Of a DNA stretch of 64,000 nucleotides, positions 26,337 to 35,184 are shown in pieces. This DNA is from Bacillus sp. OV322 (GTDB lineage Bacteria; Bacillota; Bacilli; Bacillales; DSM-1321). The stretch is taken from positions 310,001 to 374,000 of the forward strand of contig NZ_FOMA01000005.1 in NCBI RefSeq assembly GCF_900112495.1, given 5' to 3'. A program made the translations under genes and the position numbers. The notes under the pieces are model-generated. The model saw nothing but the letters and a program-made list of their open reading frames with translations. It searched no databases and had not been told where the DNA came from. Position 1 is the first letter of the stretch; each line of letters begins with the position of its first letter.

Positions 26337-26636
26337 CTCTTTAAGTCTCCAATAGTGCGCGCAGCAGGACAGATGCCATTCCACTTTTTGATCTGGTAAA
26401 CGTCAGGGAATCAAGATAATACGCCAAATAAGAAAAGTGCAAAAAGTAACATGTACTTTTAATCCTTCAATAAAGGCAACGAGAGAAATGAAGCTGCAAA
26501 AGCCCGTTTCCTTTGAACAGCCATCCGATTTAAATATGCCCCCAGTTTTTATTTTAACTATTTTCTTACCGTCATCATAGACAGGCAGTGCCGCATAGAA
26601 TTAATGGATGAAAATGGTTGAAAAGGATGGGGATTC
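26337..26636. other. Intergenic stretch with no recognised element
   Basis: About 300 bases before the L,D-transpeptidase gene. I see no ORF with a ribosome site, no strong hairpin and no clear promoter beyond the SD-like AAAAGGATGGGG close to the start codon. Confidence 0.5.
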
Positions 26637-27371
26637 ATGAAAAAAACAGTTTTTTTATTATTGGCTGCATGCTTCATATTCTTTTTTGTTCAGCCTGCAT
26701 ATGGCCAGGGAAGCCAGCTGATTATCATTAATAAATCGAACAACCAGCTGGGTTATTATGAAAATAGCCGTCTCTCGAAGATCTTCAAAGTAGCTACAGG
26801 GAAAGTTTCATCATACACACCGGAAGGCAAGTTCAAAATTGTCAACAAGATTGTCAATCGTCCGTACTACACTGGACATATACCTGGAGGAGATCCCCGA
26901 AACCCATTAGGCAACAGATGGCTCGGATTGAACGCAAGGGGAACGTGGGGAACCACATACGCCATCCATGGCAATAATAATCCTGGTTCAATCGGAAAGT
27001 ATGTGAGCGCCGGCTGCATAAGAATGTATAATAACGAAGTACAATGGCTCTTTTCCAAAGTAAAAATTAATACACCTGTCATCATTACAGCAACTGGAAA
27101 AACGTTTAATGAGATTGCACGGATAAACGGCTATAAAGTAAGTGATACTTCCGTACCTTCTCCTTCAAGCACTGTTTTAAAGAAAGGAAGCAAGGGGCCA
27201 GAGGTAATAATCCTTCAAAGCAGGTTATCCTCTCTGGGTTACAGCACGAAAGGCATCGATGGGATATATGGTGCAAACACTGTAAGTGCTGTGAAAAAAT
27301 TTCAAATTGCAAATGGTTTGAAAGCAGATGGCATTGCCGGCCCCGCAACTAAAAAAGCTTTAAAGTTGTAA
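26637..27371 (+). CDS. Secreted L,D-transpeptidase (YkuD) with peptidoglycan-binding domain
   Basis: Cell-wall enzyme expected to cross-link or modify peptidoglycan outside the membrane. Signal peptide at 1-24 (KKTVFLLLAACFIFFFVQPA). The YkuD domain covers about 26-145, with the catalytic signature HGNNNPGSIG followed by SAGCIRM; the cysteine is C127. A peptidoglycan-binding type 1 domain follows at about 175-244 (GSKGPEVIILQSRLSSLGY, then GANTVSAVKKFQ). Total 244 residues. It is a single gene with its own terminator. Sporulation or vegetative role is not told by the sequence. Confidence 0.92.
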   Translation: MKKTVFLLLAACFIFFFVQPAYGQGSQLIIINKSNNQLGYYENSRLSKIFKVATGKVSSYTPEGKFKIVNKIVNRPYYTGHIPGGDPRNPLGNRWLGLNARGTWGTTYAIHGNNNPGSIGKYVSAGCIRMYNNEVQWLFSKVKINTPVIITATGKTFNEIARINGYKVSDTSVPSPSSTVLKKGSKGPEVIILQSRLSSLGYSTKGIDGIYGANTVSAVKKFQIANGLKADGIAGPATKKALKL

Positions 27372-27381
27372 CAGCTTAAAT

Positions 27382-27407
27382 GAGGCCTCTTTTGAAGCCT
27401 CTTTTTT
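27382..27407 (+). terminator. Terminator of the L,D-transpeptidase gene
   Basis: GAGGC/GCCTC stem with an A/T-rich loop followed by six T, ten bases after the stop. Confidence 0.75.
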
Positions 27408-27485
27408 ATTGGCTCTTTTATGATCTTGGACGATTCTTTTGTTAAGCCGGGATGATTGCAGGTATAGGTCCCAGGCCCAACGCCC

Positions 27486-27556
27486 GCCCCGCGGAAAGCA
27501 AGTATACTGGAGTGGAAATCAACCACCTAGTTCCCTCAACCACAAAGTTTACCAAC
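27486..27556 (+). repeat. Dispersed intergenic repeat, copy B
   Basis: Core CCGCGGAAAGCAAGTATACT then GGAGTGGAAATC, ending with CAAAGTTTACCAACAC. Same family as 6436-6510 and inverted 41148-41222. Confidence 0.7.
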
Positions 27557-27601
27557 ACATCCTTTATACAAAATTTTTAATTTTCTAACAAATTAAAAAT
27601 G

Positions 27602-27610
27602 TGGTATAAT
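27602..27610 (+). promoter_or_regulatory. Extended -10 promoter of the small membrane protein
   Basis: TGGTATAAT is an extended -10 element. It would give a leader of about 175 bases before the 31-residue ORF at 27792. No convincing -35 is seen. Confidence 0.5.
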
Positions 27611-27791
27611 TGTTCTGAATTTAAAGTTTCCTGAACAGGTGAGATTCGCCCTTTCAATGTTTTGCTGGCGCATGCATCTGAGAACTGTGTTCCAGAAAAA
27701 ATTGTACGGTTACTCTCCAATCAACAGGTCTGAAATGCAAGTAAACAGAATGAAAAAATCGATATCTATACATTACAGGGAGGATTTTGCA

Positions 27792-27887
27792 ATGGATGAA
27801 ACACTTTTATGGATTATTAAAGGTTTGCTTATAATAGGTTTTGTGGGCATGTTTGCTGTATTAGGCTTCATTAAAGGAGAAGAATAA
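27792..27887 (+). CDS. Small single-pass membrane protein (31 aa)
   Basis: Starts MDETLLWIIKGLLIIGFVGM and ends FIKGEE: a short acidic N-terminus, one hydrophobic helix and a charged tail. The ATG is eight bases after GGGAGG, a strong site. The frame is open further upstream to a GTG at 27639, but that part has no SD of note and reads as leader. I do not recognise the family. Small membrane subunits of this shape often assist a larger transporter, but none is adjacent. Confidence 0.6.
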   Translation: MDETLLWIIKGLLIIGFVGMFAVLGFIKGEE

Positions 27888-28038
27888 TAGCGAGTTAAAA
27901 GGGGTTCTTCCCGGAAACTCACTTTTACTTTTGCAGCGGCTGTTTTCGTAAAGAGTGTTATTTTTAAGAGTTTTGATGGATCAATAACTAAAGTTACATA
28001 TATCAGCAGAGGAAGATAGCAATTTAGGAGGAAGTAAT

Positions 28039-28515
28039 GTGTCGTTCGTATTCAGAAAAACAACTATGGAAGATATAGATATTTTACTTCCAATTCAAAA
28101 AGCCTCCTTTCAACAGGACTTGGAAAAATACGAGGACTTTGAAACTAATCCGGCTTGTGAAACATTTGAAAAGTTAGCTGAAAATATCAAAAAATATCAT
28201 CACTATACCATTTTACACGGAGAAACCGTTATCGGTGCTATTGATGTAAGGGGTAATAATGAGCGTATGCACTTAGATAAAGTCTTTATTTCTCCTTTCA
28301 ATCAAAATAATGGTGCAGGTACTGCGGCGATACAGTTTCTTGAAGAACAATTTCCGAATGTCAGATTATGGACTTTATATACTCCTTATTTAAGTTTTCG
28401 TAATCATTATTTTTACGAGAAATTCGGATACAAAAAGACCAAGGAGGTTCAGCTTACGCCTAAGTTAATTTTATTTAAATACGAGAAATCAGCATGTGTG
28501 CTGTTGCCAGAATAG
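28039..28515 (+). CDS. GNAT family N-acetyltransferase
   Basis: A 158-residue acetyl-CoA dependent acyltransferase. The N-terminal FRKTTMEDIDILLPIQKASF is the usual GNAT opening, LDKVFISPFNQNNGAGTAAI is the acetyl-CoA binding motif A, and HYFYEKFGYKKT is motif B. The substrate is unknown. GTG start seven bases after AGGAGG. A single gene with its own terminator. Confidence 0.85.
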   Translation: MSFVFRKTTMEDIDILLPIQKASFQQDLEKYEDFETNPACETFEKLAENIKKYHHYTILHGETVIGAIDVRGNNERMHLDKVFISPFNQNNGAGTAAIQFLEEQFPNVRLWTLYTPYLSFRNHYFYEKFGYKKTKEVQLTPKLILFKYEKSACVLLPE

Positions 28516-28531
28516 AAACTTTATTAAAGAG

Positions 28532-28554
28532 ACCATCTTCAGGTGGTTTTTTTT
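28532..28554 (+). terminator. Terminator of the GNAT gene
   Basis: ACCATC/GGTGGT stem with loop TTCA followed by seven or more T. Confidence 0.75.
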
Positions 28555-29085
28555 ATTGGCTATGCTAAAGGATAAGGTTAATTTATTGGATTCTATTGCC
28601 GAGGAATTGAAACCGCACTAAATAAAGCCGGAAATACTTCGCATAAACAACAATGAACCAGATTATTGTTGTTAAAAGTCACTAATATGCTCGTAATCCA
28701 GGCTCTTTATTTTAGCGGATTTCTTATAGCAGCAGCTGTATCAATGCAGATTAAGAGATTGTGGGGCGATATATTTTCCATTGGAGAATAAGTATTCATC
28801 GTTTAATTCTCTTCCCCTTCCTTCCATTCATTAGTTAAGCTCAACCAAGCGAAAAAAGGATTCAGACGCTATCCCCCTTCATCCATGAGGTTATTTTTTT
28901 CTAAGAATCAAGAATGTATGTAAACCATTGGTACACAGTCACCCTTCTAAATCAAGTGAAGATTAATGGTATTATAATTTTTCCTATTATTATCGTTAAA
29001 TATTAATGGTTGATAATACCCCCTATTTCATATCAAGGAGCTAAGCGAACTCTTTCAACAAGCAAAGTGCAGATTTTTAACAAAC
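28555..29085. other. Long stretch without a convincing gene
   Basis: About 530 bases. Two short frames (19 codons from 28563; 34 codons from 28687 beginning MLVIQALYFSGFLIAAAV) lack ribosome sites and may be remnants. No hairpin of note. Confidence 0.4.
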
Positions 29086-29119
29086 GAAAAAGCATGGGCT
29101 TTATATCCATGCTTTTTTT
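29086..29119. terminator. Bidirectional terminator after the 40-residue gene
   Basis: AAAAAGCATGG and CCATGCTTTTTTT arms around an A/T-rich loop; T-runs on both strands. It directly follows the minus-strand small gene. Confidence 0.8.
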
Positions 29120-29240
29120 ACCAATCATCAGTATAGTCCAGCAAACGGTCTATATCAATTAAATGTCCGCCAAGTTCGATATCTTCACATGCGATTTCTG
29201 CTGTTTCTTCCAGTAACTGATCAATATCAATGGTCGGCAT
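29118..29240 (-). CDS. Small acidic hypothetical protein (40 aa)
   Basis: Begins MPTIDIDQLLEETAEIACED and ends RLLDYTDDW. About a third of the residues are D or E. The ATG at 29240 lies nine bases after AAGGAGG, which decides the start; a longer in-frame extension upstream has no site. Followed directly by a terminator. I do not recognise the family. Confidence 0.7.
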   Translation of the reverse strand: MPTIDIDQLLEETAEIACEDIELGGHLIDIDRLLDYTDDW

Positions 29241-29443
29241 ATGCCTGGGCCTCCTTAAAAACGAAAATTTAACGGTAAAAATGCTGTTTGTGTTTTTTAC
29301 CCTTATATGTATTCTAATAAACATTTCTGCTCAGGTCTGCAAATTGTGAGGGTTATCATTTTTACTTAATAATTGTCATTTTACTGTTACTAAACTGAAA
29401 TACTACTGAATGTTGCAGTCTTTTAGATAATTGGATGAGATGG

Positions 29444-29473
29444 AAAAAAGCCTGAATACACCATATTCAGGCT
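29444..29473 (-). terminator. Terminator of the MarR gene
   Basis: AGCCTGAATA/TATTCAGGCT stem with a 5-base loop followed on the minus strand by six T, about 120 bases after the stop. Confidence 0.8.
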
Positions 29474-29590
29474 GCAAATAATATGAAGGGCTTAATAGGC
29501 TAAGCAAGGCGTTTCTTTTCTCTGCTAATGTACAGAAGACAATTAATTCTGATTCCGGTTGCAGGGCTGCCATTATGATTCACCGGTATG

Positions 29591-30049
29591 TTACTCTTTA
29601 TCGGCGGAAAAGACTTTTTTTGTATTTTCGTTAATTTGAATCAGAACCCGCTGAAGCAAGTTAAGATTTTCCTCAGAAATCCCATTGAGCAGCTGCTTTC
29701 CATATAAGCCCTCTATAAAAGGATACAAATGTTCTTTCAGATTTTTTCCTGATTCAGTAATGTGAATGAGAAAGGAACGTCTGTCTTCTTTATTTGGCCT
29801 TCTCTCTATAAGGAGTTTTCTTTCCAGGATATCCAGGATTCTGGTTAATGTCGCCTGGTCTTTATCAGTTTTTTGCGATAATTCCTTTTGAGTTACTCCA
29901 TCATTGCTTCCGAGGCTTTTCAATACTGACCATTGTTCAGGAGTAACTTCGTATTCTTTTAATTGTAATGCCAGGAATCGCAGCAGATTACGGCTAGTTT
30001 GTGAGATCAGCATTCCAACTGGCTCTTTTTCCTTAAGAATTTTCTTCAT
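29591..30049 (-). CDS. MarR family transcriptional regulator
   Basis: A 152-residue winged-helix regulator. The recognition region is GVTQKELSQKTDKDQATLTR, followed by the wing LIERRPNKEDRRSFLIHIT with the conserved DxRs turn. N- and C-terminal helices form the dimer part. No target gene is adjacent in the same direction; the amino acid permease on the other strand 430 bases away is a possible but unproven target. SD is GGAAGG about 12 bases from the ATG. Confidence 0.88.
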   Translation of the reverse strand: MKKILKEKEPVGMLISQTSRNLLRFLALQLKEYEVTPEQWSVLKSLGSNDGVTQKELSQKTDKDQATLTRILDILERKLLIERRPNKEDRRSFLIHITESGKNLKEHLYPFIEGLYGKQLLNGISEENLNLLQRVLIQINENTKKVFSADKE

Positions 30050-30482
30050 AAATCTCTTATCCTTCCGGAATTTTAATTTTTATATACCTTCATTCTAACA
30101 TAAATATAAAAATATATGAGTGGCAGCTGTGAAACGGCCATGATAAATAAACCATCAGCATAGCTTTTGATGCTGGCTAAGGGATGGGAAATACACATTT
30201 GTAAATAATTGTAATAGTTTTTGGCTTTTCCTTCAATAATTATTTTTCAAAATAATTAGAAAGGTTATCTTGGTTTATTGCCAATAAAAATCATGGGCAG
30301 ATTGGTTTATTCTTTTTTAAAAACGGTAATAAACATTTTAAACAGTTATATTGCAATATAGTATATTTTTGGCTCTGTTAATCTTGTCTGCTGATTACCT
30401 TTTAAGGTACTACATCAAAATAGGGAATAAAATCATCATGGATTGATAACAGAGCTTCATCCTAACTAATTGAGGTGTCAAC
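30050..30482. other. Divergent intergenic region, MarR gene and amino acid permease
   Basis: About 430 A/T-rich bases. I found no perfect palindrome of operator size and no terminator. It should hold both promoters, which I cannot place with confidence. Confidence 0.4.
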
Positions 30483-31997
30483 ATGGAACAAGCGCATCCG
30501 GCAAAAAAATCAGCCCGTGCAAGATCTGACAAAAAAGCAATTACAGCAGTTTCCACACTTAATAAACCAAAAGATGGGCTGAAAAGGAAACTGCAGGCAA
30601 GACATATTACCATGATTTCTCTGGGAGGAACAATAGGCACAGGCTTGTTTCTCGCCAGCGGGAATGCAATTCATACAGCCGGCCCGGGCGGTGCTTTAAT
30701 AGCATATGGTCTTGTTGGCATCATGGTCTTTTTCCTTATGACCAGCCTTGCTGAAATGGCTGCTTATATGCCAATTGCAGGTTCCTTCAGCGTATATTCG
30801 TCTAAGTTTGTGGATGAGTCCCTTGGTTTTGCGATGGGCTGGAATTATTGGTATAGCTGGGCAGTGACTATCGCAGCAGAATTATCGGCTGTCGGATTGG
30901 TCATGAAATACTGGTTTCCTGATATTCCTACTATATTATGGAGTGCCATTTGTTTAGCTATTTTATTTTTTATTAATATCCTTTCTGTTAAAAGCTTTGG
31001 AGAATCAGAATACTGGTTTGCTCTTATAAAAGTAATCACAGTCATCATTTTTATTATAACTGGGATCTTAATGATTGCGGGAATCATGGGCGGAGACAGT
31101 ATTGGAGTTAAAAATTTCACTGTCGCTGATGCCCCGATACATGGAGGTTTCTTCTCAGTACTTGGAATTTTCATGGCTGCTGGTTTTTCTTTTCAGGGAA
31201 CTGAATTATTAGGAGTAACTGCTGGAGAGAGCAAAAATCCGGAAAAACATGTACCAAAAGCAGTAAAACAAGTGTTTTGGAGAATCCTGTTATTTTATAT
31301 TTTAACCATTACTGTAATAGGCTTAATTATCCCTTATACAACGCCTGAACTGGCTGCATCCGATGATGTTACTGTGAGTCCATTTACATTGGTTTTTGAA
31401 AAAGTGGGTTTTGCTTTTGCAACCTCTGTAATGAATTCGATCATTCTTACTGCCATCCTTTCTGCTGGTAATTCTGGAATGTATGCAGCGGCTAGGATGC
31501 TTTGGAATATGGCTAAAGAAGGACATGCTCCAAAAGCTCTTGGAAAGGTAAATTCAAAAGGAATTCCTGTAAATGCCCTAATATTGACATCTCTAGTAGG
31601 CTGCCTGGCATTTTTATCCTCACTCTTCGGTGATGGTGAGGTATATACCTGGCTCCTGAATGCAGCTGGCTTATCAGGGTTCATAGCTTGGCTGGGCATA
31701 GCCCTTAGCCACTATAGATTCAGACGGGCCTTTGTCATTCAAAAGAAGAATATAGATGAGCTCCCGTACAAAGCAAAATGGTTTCCTTTTGGCCCCATTT
31801 TTGCTTTCTCCCTCTGCGCTATTATCATAGTTGGCCAAAATTATTCTGCCTTCATAGGCGGAGCCATTGACTGGCGTGGAATATTGGTTTCATATGTAAG
31901 TTTACCGATTTTTATTGTTTTGTGGCTAGGCTATAAATTCATAAGAAAAACTAAAGTTGTAAAATTATCTGATTGTATTTTGGAAAAAGGAAAATAA
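30483..31997 (+). CDS. Amino acid permease (APC superfamily, LysP/AnsP-like)
   Basis: A 504-residue transporter with 12 membrane helices. The N-terminal cytoplasmic part ends in LQARHITMISLGGTIGTGLF, the hallmark of the AAT family; EMAAYMPIAGSFSVYSSKFV and QGTELLGVTAGESKNPEKHV follow. The extended 35-residue polar N-terminus (rich in K, A, R) is longer than average. Substrate cannot be fixed from sequence; lysine or asparagine types are closest by pattern. ATG with GAGGTG upstream. A single gene. Confidence 0.88.
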   Translation: MEQAHPAKKSARARSDKKAITAVSTLNKPKDGLKRKLQARHITMISLGGTIGTGLFLASGNAIHTAGPGGALIAYGLVGIMVFFLMTSLAEMAAYMPIAGSFSVYSSKFVDESLGFAMGWNYWYSWAVTIAAELSAVGLVMKYWFPDIPTILWSAICLAILFFINILSVKSFGESEYWFALIKVITVIIFIITGILMIAGIMGGDSIGVKNFTVADAPIHGGFFSVLGIFMAAGFSFQGTELLGVTAGESKNPEKHVPKAVKQVFWRILLFYILTITVIGLIIPYTTPELAASDDVTVSPFTLVFEKVGFAFATSVMNSIILTAILSAGNSGMYAAARMLWNMAKEGHAPKALGKVNSKGIPVNALILTSLVGCLAFLSSLFGDGEVYTWLLNAAGLSGFIAWLGIALSHYRFRRAFVIQKKNIDELPYKAKWFPFGPIFAFSLCAIIIVGQNYSAFIGGAIDWRGILVSYVSLPIFIVLWLGYKFIRKTKVVKLSDCILEKGK

Positions 31998-32005
31998 TAA
32001 TAGTG

Positions 32006-32050
32006 CCCTTCTTCAAATTTTAAATTAAACGAAGAAGGGTCTTTGTTTTT
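32006..32050 (+). terminator. Terminator of the amino acid permease gene
   Basis: CCCTTCTTC/GAAGAAGGG stem, 16-base loop, then TCTTTGTTTTT. Confidence 0.8.
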
Positions 32051-32161
32051 TAAATCTTACTAAGCTGTGGTTTCAAAAGATTTTATTTTTTCATCTATGC
32101 TTTACTTGCAGGTGATTTTATAGCACTCTTAAATGAACAAGTATATGGAAGGAATGATTTA

Positions 32162-33139
32162 ATGAAGGAATTGTTTGTTTTATTGAAACAAGGAAACAAA
32201 TCAGCATTTTTGGCAGCCATTGTGAATGCCATCATTGCCATAATTAAAGGAGTTGCTTATGCATTAACAGGTAATGTTGCCATGTTTGCAGAAACATTGC
32301 ATAGTTTAGGTGACGCTGCAAATCAGCTTTTTGTATTTATAGGCTCAGCCCTAAGCAAAAAGGCCCCTACTCCCCGATTTCCCAATGGATTTGGCCGTTT
32401 GGTAAATTTAGTTTTACTCGGTGCCGTTTTAATTGTAGGAATTATGTCGTTTGAAACCGTCAAGGAAGGCTTTCATCATATTATTCACCCTACTAAATCC
32501 ACCGGTCTCTTGATTAACCTATCTGTTTTGCTATTAAGTGTCATTCTGGAAAGCTTTGTATTATTCAAAGCAGCCAGGGAAATCGCACATGAGACAGGCA
32601 TTAAGGAAAAAGGCTTTAAGTTATTAATTAAAAGCATTGGTTCGTTAAAAAGAGCGAAACCCGCTACAAAACTAGTTTTCATGGAAGATACAGTTGCTAC
32701 ACTAGGCGGCCTTTTAGCAATTGCTTCCATTCTGTTATCCCATTTTACCCCCTTTCACCAGGCAGAAGGTATTGCTTCCGTAATAATCGGGCTCATGATG
32801 TTCATTGTTGTAGGCAGAGTATTTTTGGATAATGCAGCCGGTGTCCTTGGAGAATCTGACGAAGAAATGAAGCAAAAGATAGGTGACATGATAATAAATG
32901 ATCCAGATGTAAAGGATATTCAGGATATTTCAGTAATAAAAGAAGGAGAAACCCTTCATGTTGAAGTGGAAATCGAGGTAGACCCACTGATTACAGTTGC
33001 TAAAGCAGATGATATTAAGGACCGGCTTGAAGAAGCCATCCGCCAAGAAAAAGGCGTTGCAGATGTGATTGTAGAATTTGATGAAGATGATGGTATAAAG
33101 CAATGGACTGAAAAAAACGGAAGCAAAGAAAATAGCTAG
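32162..33139 (+). CDS. Cation diffusion facilitator family transporter
   Basis: A 325-residue metal/proton antiporter. Six membrane helices with the metal site pattern HSLGDAANQ in helix 2 (AETLHSLGDAANQ) and EDTVATLGG in helix 5, then a cytoplasmic C-terminal domain from about 230. The H-D / E-D arrangement and the extra loop (KGFKLLIKSIGSLKRAK) are like the ZnT9-type branch. Exports Zn or related divalent metals by family. The acidic tail ends DEDDGIKQW. Start ATG has GGAAGG upstream. Confidence 0.88.
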   Translation: MKELFVLLKQGNKSAFLAAIVNAIIAIIKGVAYALTGNVAMFAETLHSLGDAANQLFVFIGSALSKKAPTPRFPNGFGRLVNLVLLGAVLIVGIMSFETVKEGFHHIIHPTKSTGLLINLSVLLLSVILESFVLFKAAREIAHETGIKEKGFKLLIKSIGSLKRAKPATKLVFMEDTVATLGGLLAIASILLSHFTPFHQAEGIASVIIGLMMFIVVGRVFLDNAAGVLGESDEEMKQKIGDMIINDPDVKDIQDISVIKEGETLHVEVEIEVDPLITVAKADDIKDRLEEAIRQEKGVADVIVEFDEDDGIKQWTEKNGSKENS

Positions 33140-33187
33140 AGAAAAAGGCAGTGGGATGCATGTGCATTCCATTGCCTTTTTCTCTAG
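33136..33187. terminator. Bidirectional terminator between CDF and DUF1648 genes
   Basis: CTAGAGAAAAAGGCA and TGCCTTTTTCTCTAG are perfect 15-bp arms with further pairing inside (GTGG/CCAT, ATGCA/TGCAT). The left arm overlaps the CDF stop codon. Confidence 0.85.
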
Positions 33188-33196
33188 AGGGATCCC

Positions 33197-33700
33197 CTAT
33201 TTCAATTTAAATGAGCGGACAATAAAAAAAGTCAATGTTAAGAAAACAACTAAAACAGCAAAGAGAACACTTCCTGAACTCAATCTCTCTAATTTCCCTA
33301 ATGGAAATTGGATGAATTCCCAGGATTCATAAGAAAAAAACAAGACAATCTCAGCTTTAAGACAATTTAGCATGCACCTCGCATTTTTATATTGTTTTTC
33401 AGTGTTACCTTCTGTAAGAAAGGAATAATGATATTTGTGAGGAAAACTTTCTAGTAGTGAAAAGCCGGACCATATTACAATATTCAGTGCTATAAAAATC
33501 CAGATTACATTTTTTGATCCATGATTATCCGGTTCGCCGTATGCATTAAAATGAATAGGAATGGTGTGCGGAATCTCATTCCACATTATCAAAATATAAA
33601 CAGCTAAAGCCATTATTGATAGAACAGAGACTATATTAAGTATTATTTCTAAACTGCTTTTCTTAAGTTTCAGTTTTGGATGGACCATAACAGTTTTCAT
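33197..33700 (-). CDS. DUF1648 domain membrane protein
   Basis: A 167-residue protein with four membrane helices. The DUF1648 signature is MWNEIPHTIPIHFNAYGEPD near residue 39, where bacterial SdpI-like proteins and related regulators share a conserved P-x-H-F/G motif. It is shorter than SdpI immunity proteins. Function unknown; the family occurs in peptide sensing, immunity and signalling. ATG eight bases after AAAGGTGG. Confidence 0.75.
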   Translation of the reverse strand: MKTVMVHPKLKLKKSSLEIILNIVSVLSIMALAVYILIMWNEIPHTIPIHFNAYGEPDNHGSKNVIWIFIALNIVIWSGFSLLESFPHKYHYSFLTEGNTEKQYKNARCMLNCLKAEIVLFFSYESWEFIQFPLGKLERLSSGSVLFAVLVVFLTLTFFIVRSFKLK

Positions 33701-34157
33701 GAAAAACCCACCTTTACAAAGTTTCTCCTGTATTTATACATTATGAGTCTGATTAAATAATCAGACTTGAACTATGCTGCAACATGACAAAAAATTCCAG
33801 AAGTTAAATCCTCAAATTAAAAACCATATCTCTACTTCATTCGGCAAACATTAGATAAGTTCCTCTTTTGAGATAACACATCGGTTTTTGTAAAAGTTCT
33901 ACAGCAGATGGATTGCGTTATACGACAGCAGTTAAAAGTCTTCTTTGTTTCTTTATATAGATAACGCAGTGCCTCCCCCTGCTGCCTGCAGCAAAAAATC
34001 TATTAAATCCTATGTATGTAATACATTTTGTTATTAATATATTTCATTTATTTGTTTTTAAGAGCAGGATTATTTTTAAACTAAGTGTTTTGTAAGCCTT
34101 GATTGCAAAACTCCCGGGGAAAACGGGAAGCTAGAAGAGAATAATGGTTTAATTTAA
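33701..34157. other. Intergenic stretch with no gene seen
   Basis: About 460 bases. The only structure noted is an 8-bp inverted pair TGCGTTAT (33917-33924) and ATAACGCA some 40 bases later, with CAGCAG/CTGCTG nearby. No promoter, ORF or terminator can be supported. Confidence 0.4.
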
Positions 34158-34206
34158 ACTTGCTATACAAAAAGATCGAAATAATCGATCCTTTTGTATA
34201 GCAAGT
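34158..34206 (-). terminator. Long hairpin after the 45-residue gene
   Basis: 21-bp arms starting ACTTGCTATAC (34158) with one mismatch and a 7-base loop. On the minus strand it follows the small gene stop by about 22 bases; the tail is TTTAAATT, so it probably terminates but lacks a pure T-run. Confidence 0.65.
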
Positions 34207-34228
34207 AAAATGTTCTTTTGCACATGAA

Positions 34229-34366
34229 TTAAGCATCTGCAGAAAACAGCTGCTCCACATAATCTCCAGATCCATCGGTGACAGCCTCTTCCCCGCCATT
34301 CCGATTGAAGGTTTTTATATTTTCTGTATGACATCGGTTTTCATTGTTTTTGTCTTCTTTTTCCAT
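34229..34366 (-). CDS. Small polar hypothetical protein (45 aa)
   Basis: Begins MEKEDKNNENRCHTENIKTF and ends VEQLFSADA. The ATG at 34366 is nine bases after AAAGGAGG, the strongest possible site, and a hairpin terminator follows the stop, so a real gene is likely despite its size. It is hydrophilic, acidic, without membrane or signal segments. The family is not recognised. Confidence 0.65.
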   Translation of the reverse strand: MEKEDKNNENRCHTENIKTFNRNGGEEAVTDGSGDYVEQLFSADA

Positions 34367-34534
34367 TGGGATCTCCCTCCTTTAATAATTTATTCAGTAG
34401 CAAGCCTGTTCGGTGCAGAATTTACAAAAGGAAGTATGAATTTTATTAGAGTTTATAAACAATTCATCAATATAACTTTGAAGGGAGTTCAAGAATAATT
34501 TTTACGGGTGTCAACAGAGCCAGCATTTAAATAG

Positions 34535-34564
34535 CAAAAAAAAGAACTGCCTTTTGGCAGTTCT
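34535..34564 (-). terminator. Terminator of the DUF3934 gene
   Basis: AGAACTGCC/GGCAGTTCT, four-base loop, then a run of about eight T on the minus strand. Confidence 0.9.
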
Positions 34565-34588
34565 GGTCTTTTGTGTAAAATTAATGAT

Positions 34589-34765
34589 TCATTCGGTCTT
34601 ATCATCAATATTATTCCCGGCGGGCTTGTTGCCAGTCTGATTTTTAACGTTTTTGCTTGTATACGGCTTAGCGCTTTTAGCTTTATTGGCCTTTGATTTC
34701 CAGCGGGTCCACCCTTTTTTTCCAGTACCTCTGCCCGTTCCGCCTTTACTTTTTGCTTTACTCAT
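34589..34765 (-). CDS. DUF3934 family small basic protein (58 aa)
   Basis: Begins MSKAKSKGGTGRGTGKKGWT, followed by RWKSKANKAKSAKPY, the pattern I know as DUF3934 of Bacillales. Very rich in K, G and S, so likely nucleic-acid associated or disordered; function unknown. The tail after residue 38 (NVKNQTGNKPAG) is longer than the shortest members. ATG seven bases after GGAG. Own terminator. Confidence 0.75.
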   Translation of the reverse strand: MSKAKSKGGTGRGTGKKGWTRWKSKANKAKSAKPYTSKNVKNQTGNKPAGNNIDDKTE

Positions 34766-35100
34766 ATAATCACTCCATTATTATTGTACACCTGACTTCT
34801 TAGATGTTTGTACACCCAAGTATCTTTAATATCTTTTTGGCGCAGTAATATATACCATATCATACTTATTTAATATTAGCTCTGTAAACTTGTCTGTGAA
34901 ACTCACCGGCACAAGAATACACAGGACTTTACTGAGTTCCATCTTTTCTTACGGCTATTGATGTTCGGAAATACGCTTTTCCCCCTGTTTTTGGGCGGAT
35001 TGACCAATCTGCAAATACAGAAACCTGCACTGTTTTATAATCACTCTTAAAAAAATAGATAAAGGACATTTTTTTATTATTCATCACTAGAAGAAACGTA
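34766..35100. other. Intergenic stretch between DUF3934 gene and ABC operon
   Basis: About 335 bases. A 64-codon minus-strand frame (34929-35123) runs into the downstream terminator hairpin and has no ribosome site, so I do not call it. Nothing else stands out. Confidence 0.4.
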
Positions 35101-35130
35101 AAAGCCTTGCCTGTTGCCGGCAAGGCTTTT
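35101..35130 (-). terminator. Terminator of the amino acid ABC operon
   Basis: AAAGCCTTGCC/GGCAAGGCTTT stem with T-rich flanks on both sides, about 55 bases after the last gene. Confidence 0.8.
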
Positions 35131-35184
35131 GCTTTTACATATAAATATTAATTTTCATCGTATCTTAGGCATTCCTTCTCCCTC

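Noticed and set aside
28687..28791. 34-codon hydrophobic ORF
   Set aside because: No ribosome site or terminator; could be a remnant but cannot be supported.
34437..34500. 20-codon plus-strand ORF with AAAAGGAAGT upstream
   Set aside because: The SD is adjacent to the ATG, the peptide is too short to judge, and there is no repeat or neighbour support.
34929..35123. 64-codon minus-strand ORF
   Set aside because: No ribosome site, no family resemblance and it runs through a terminator hairpin.
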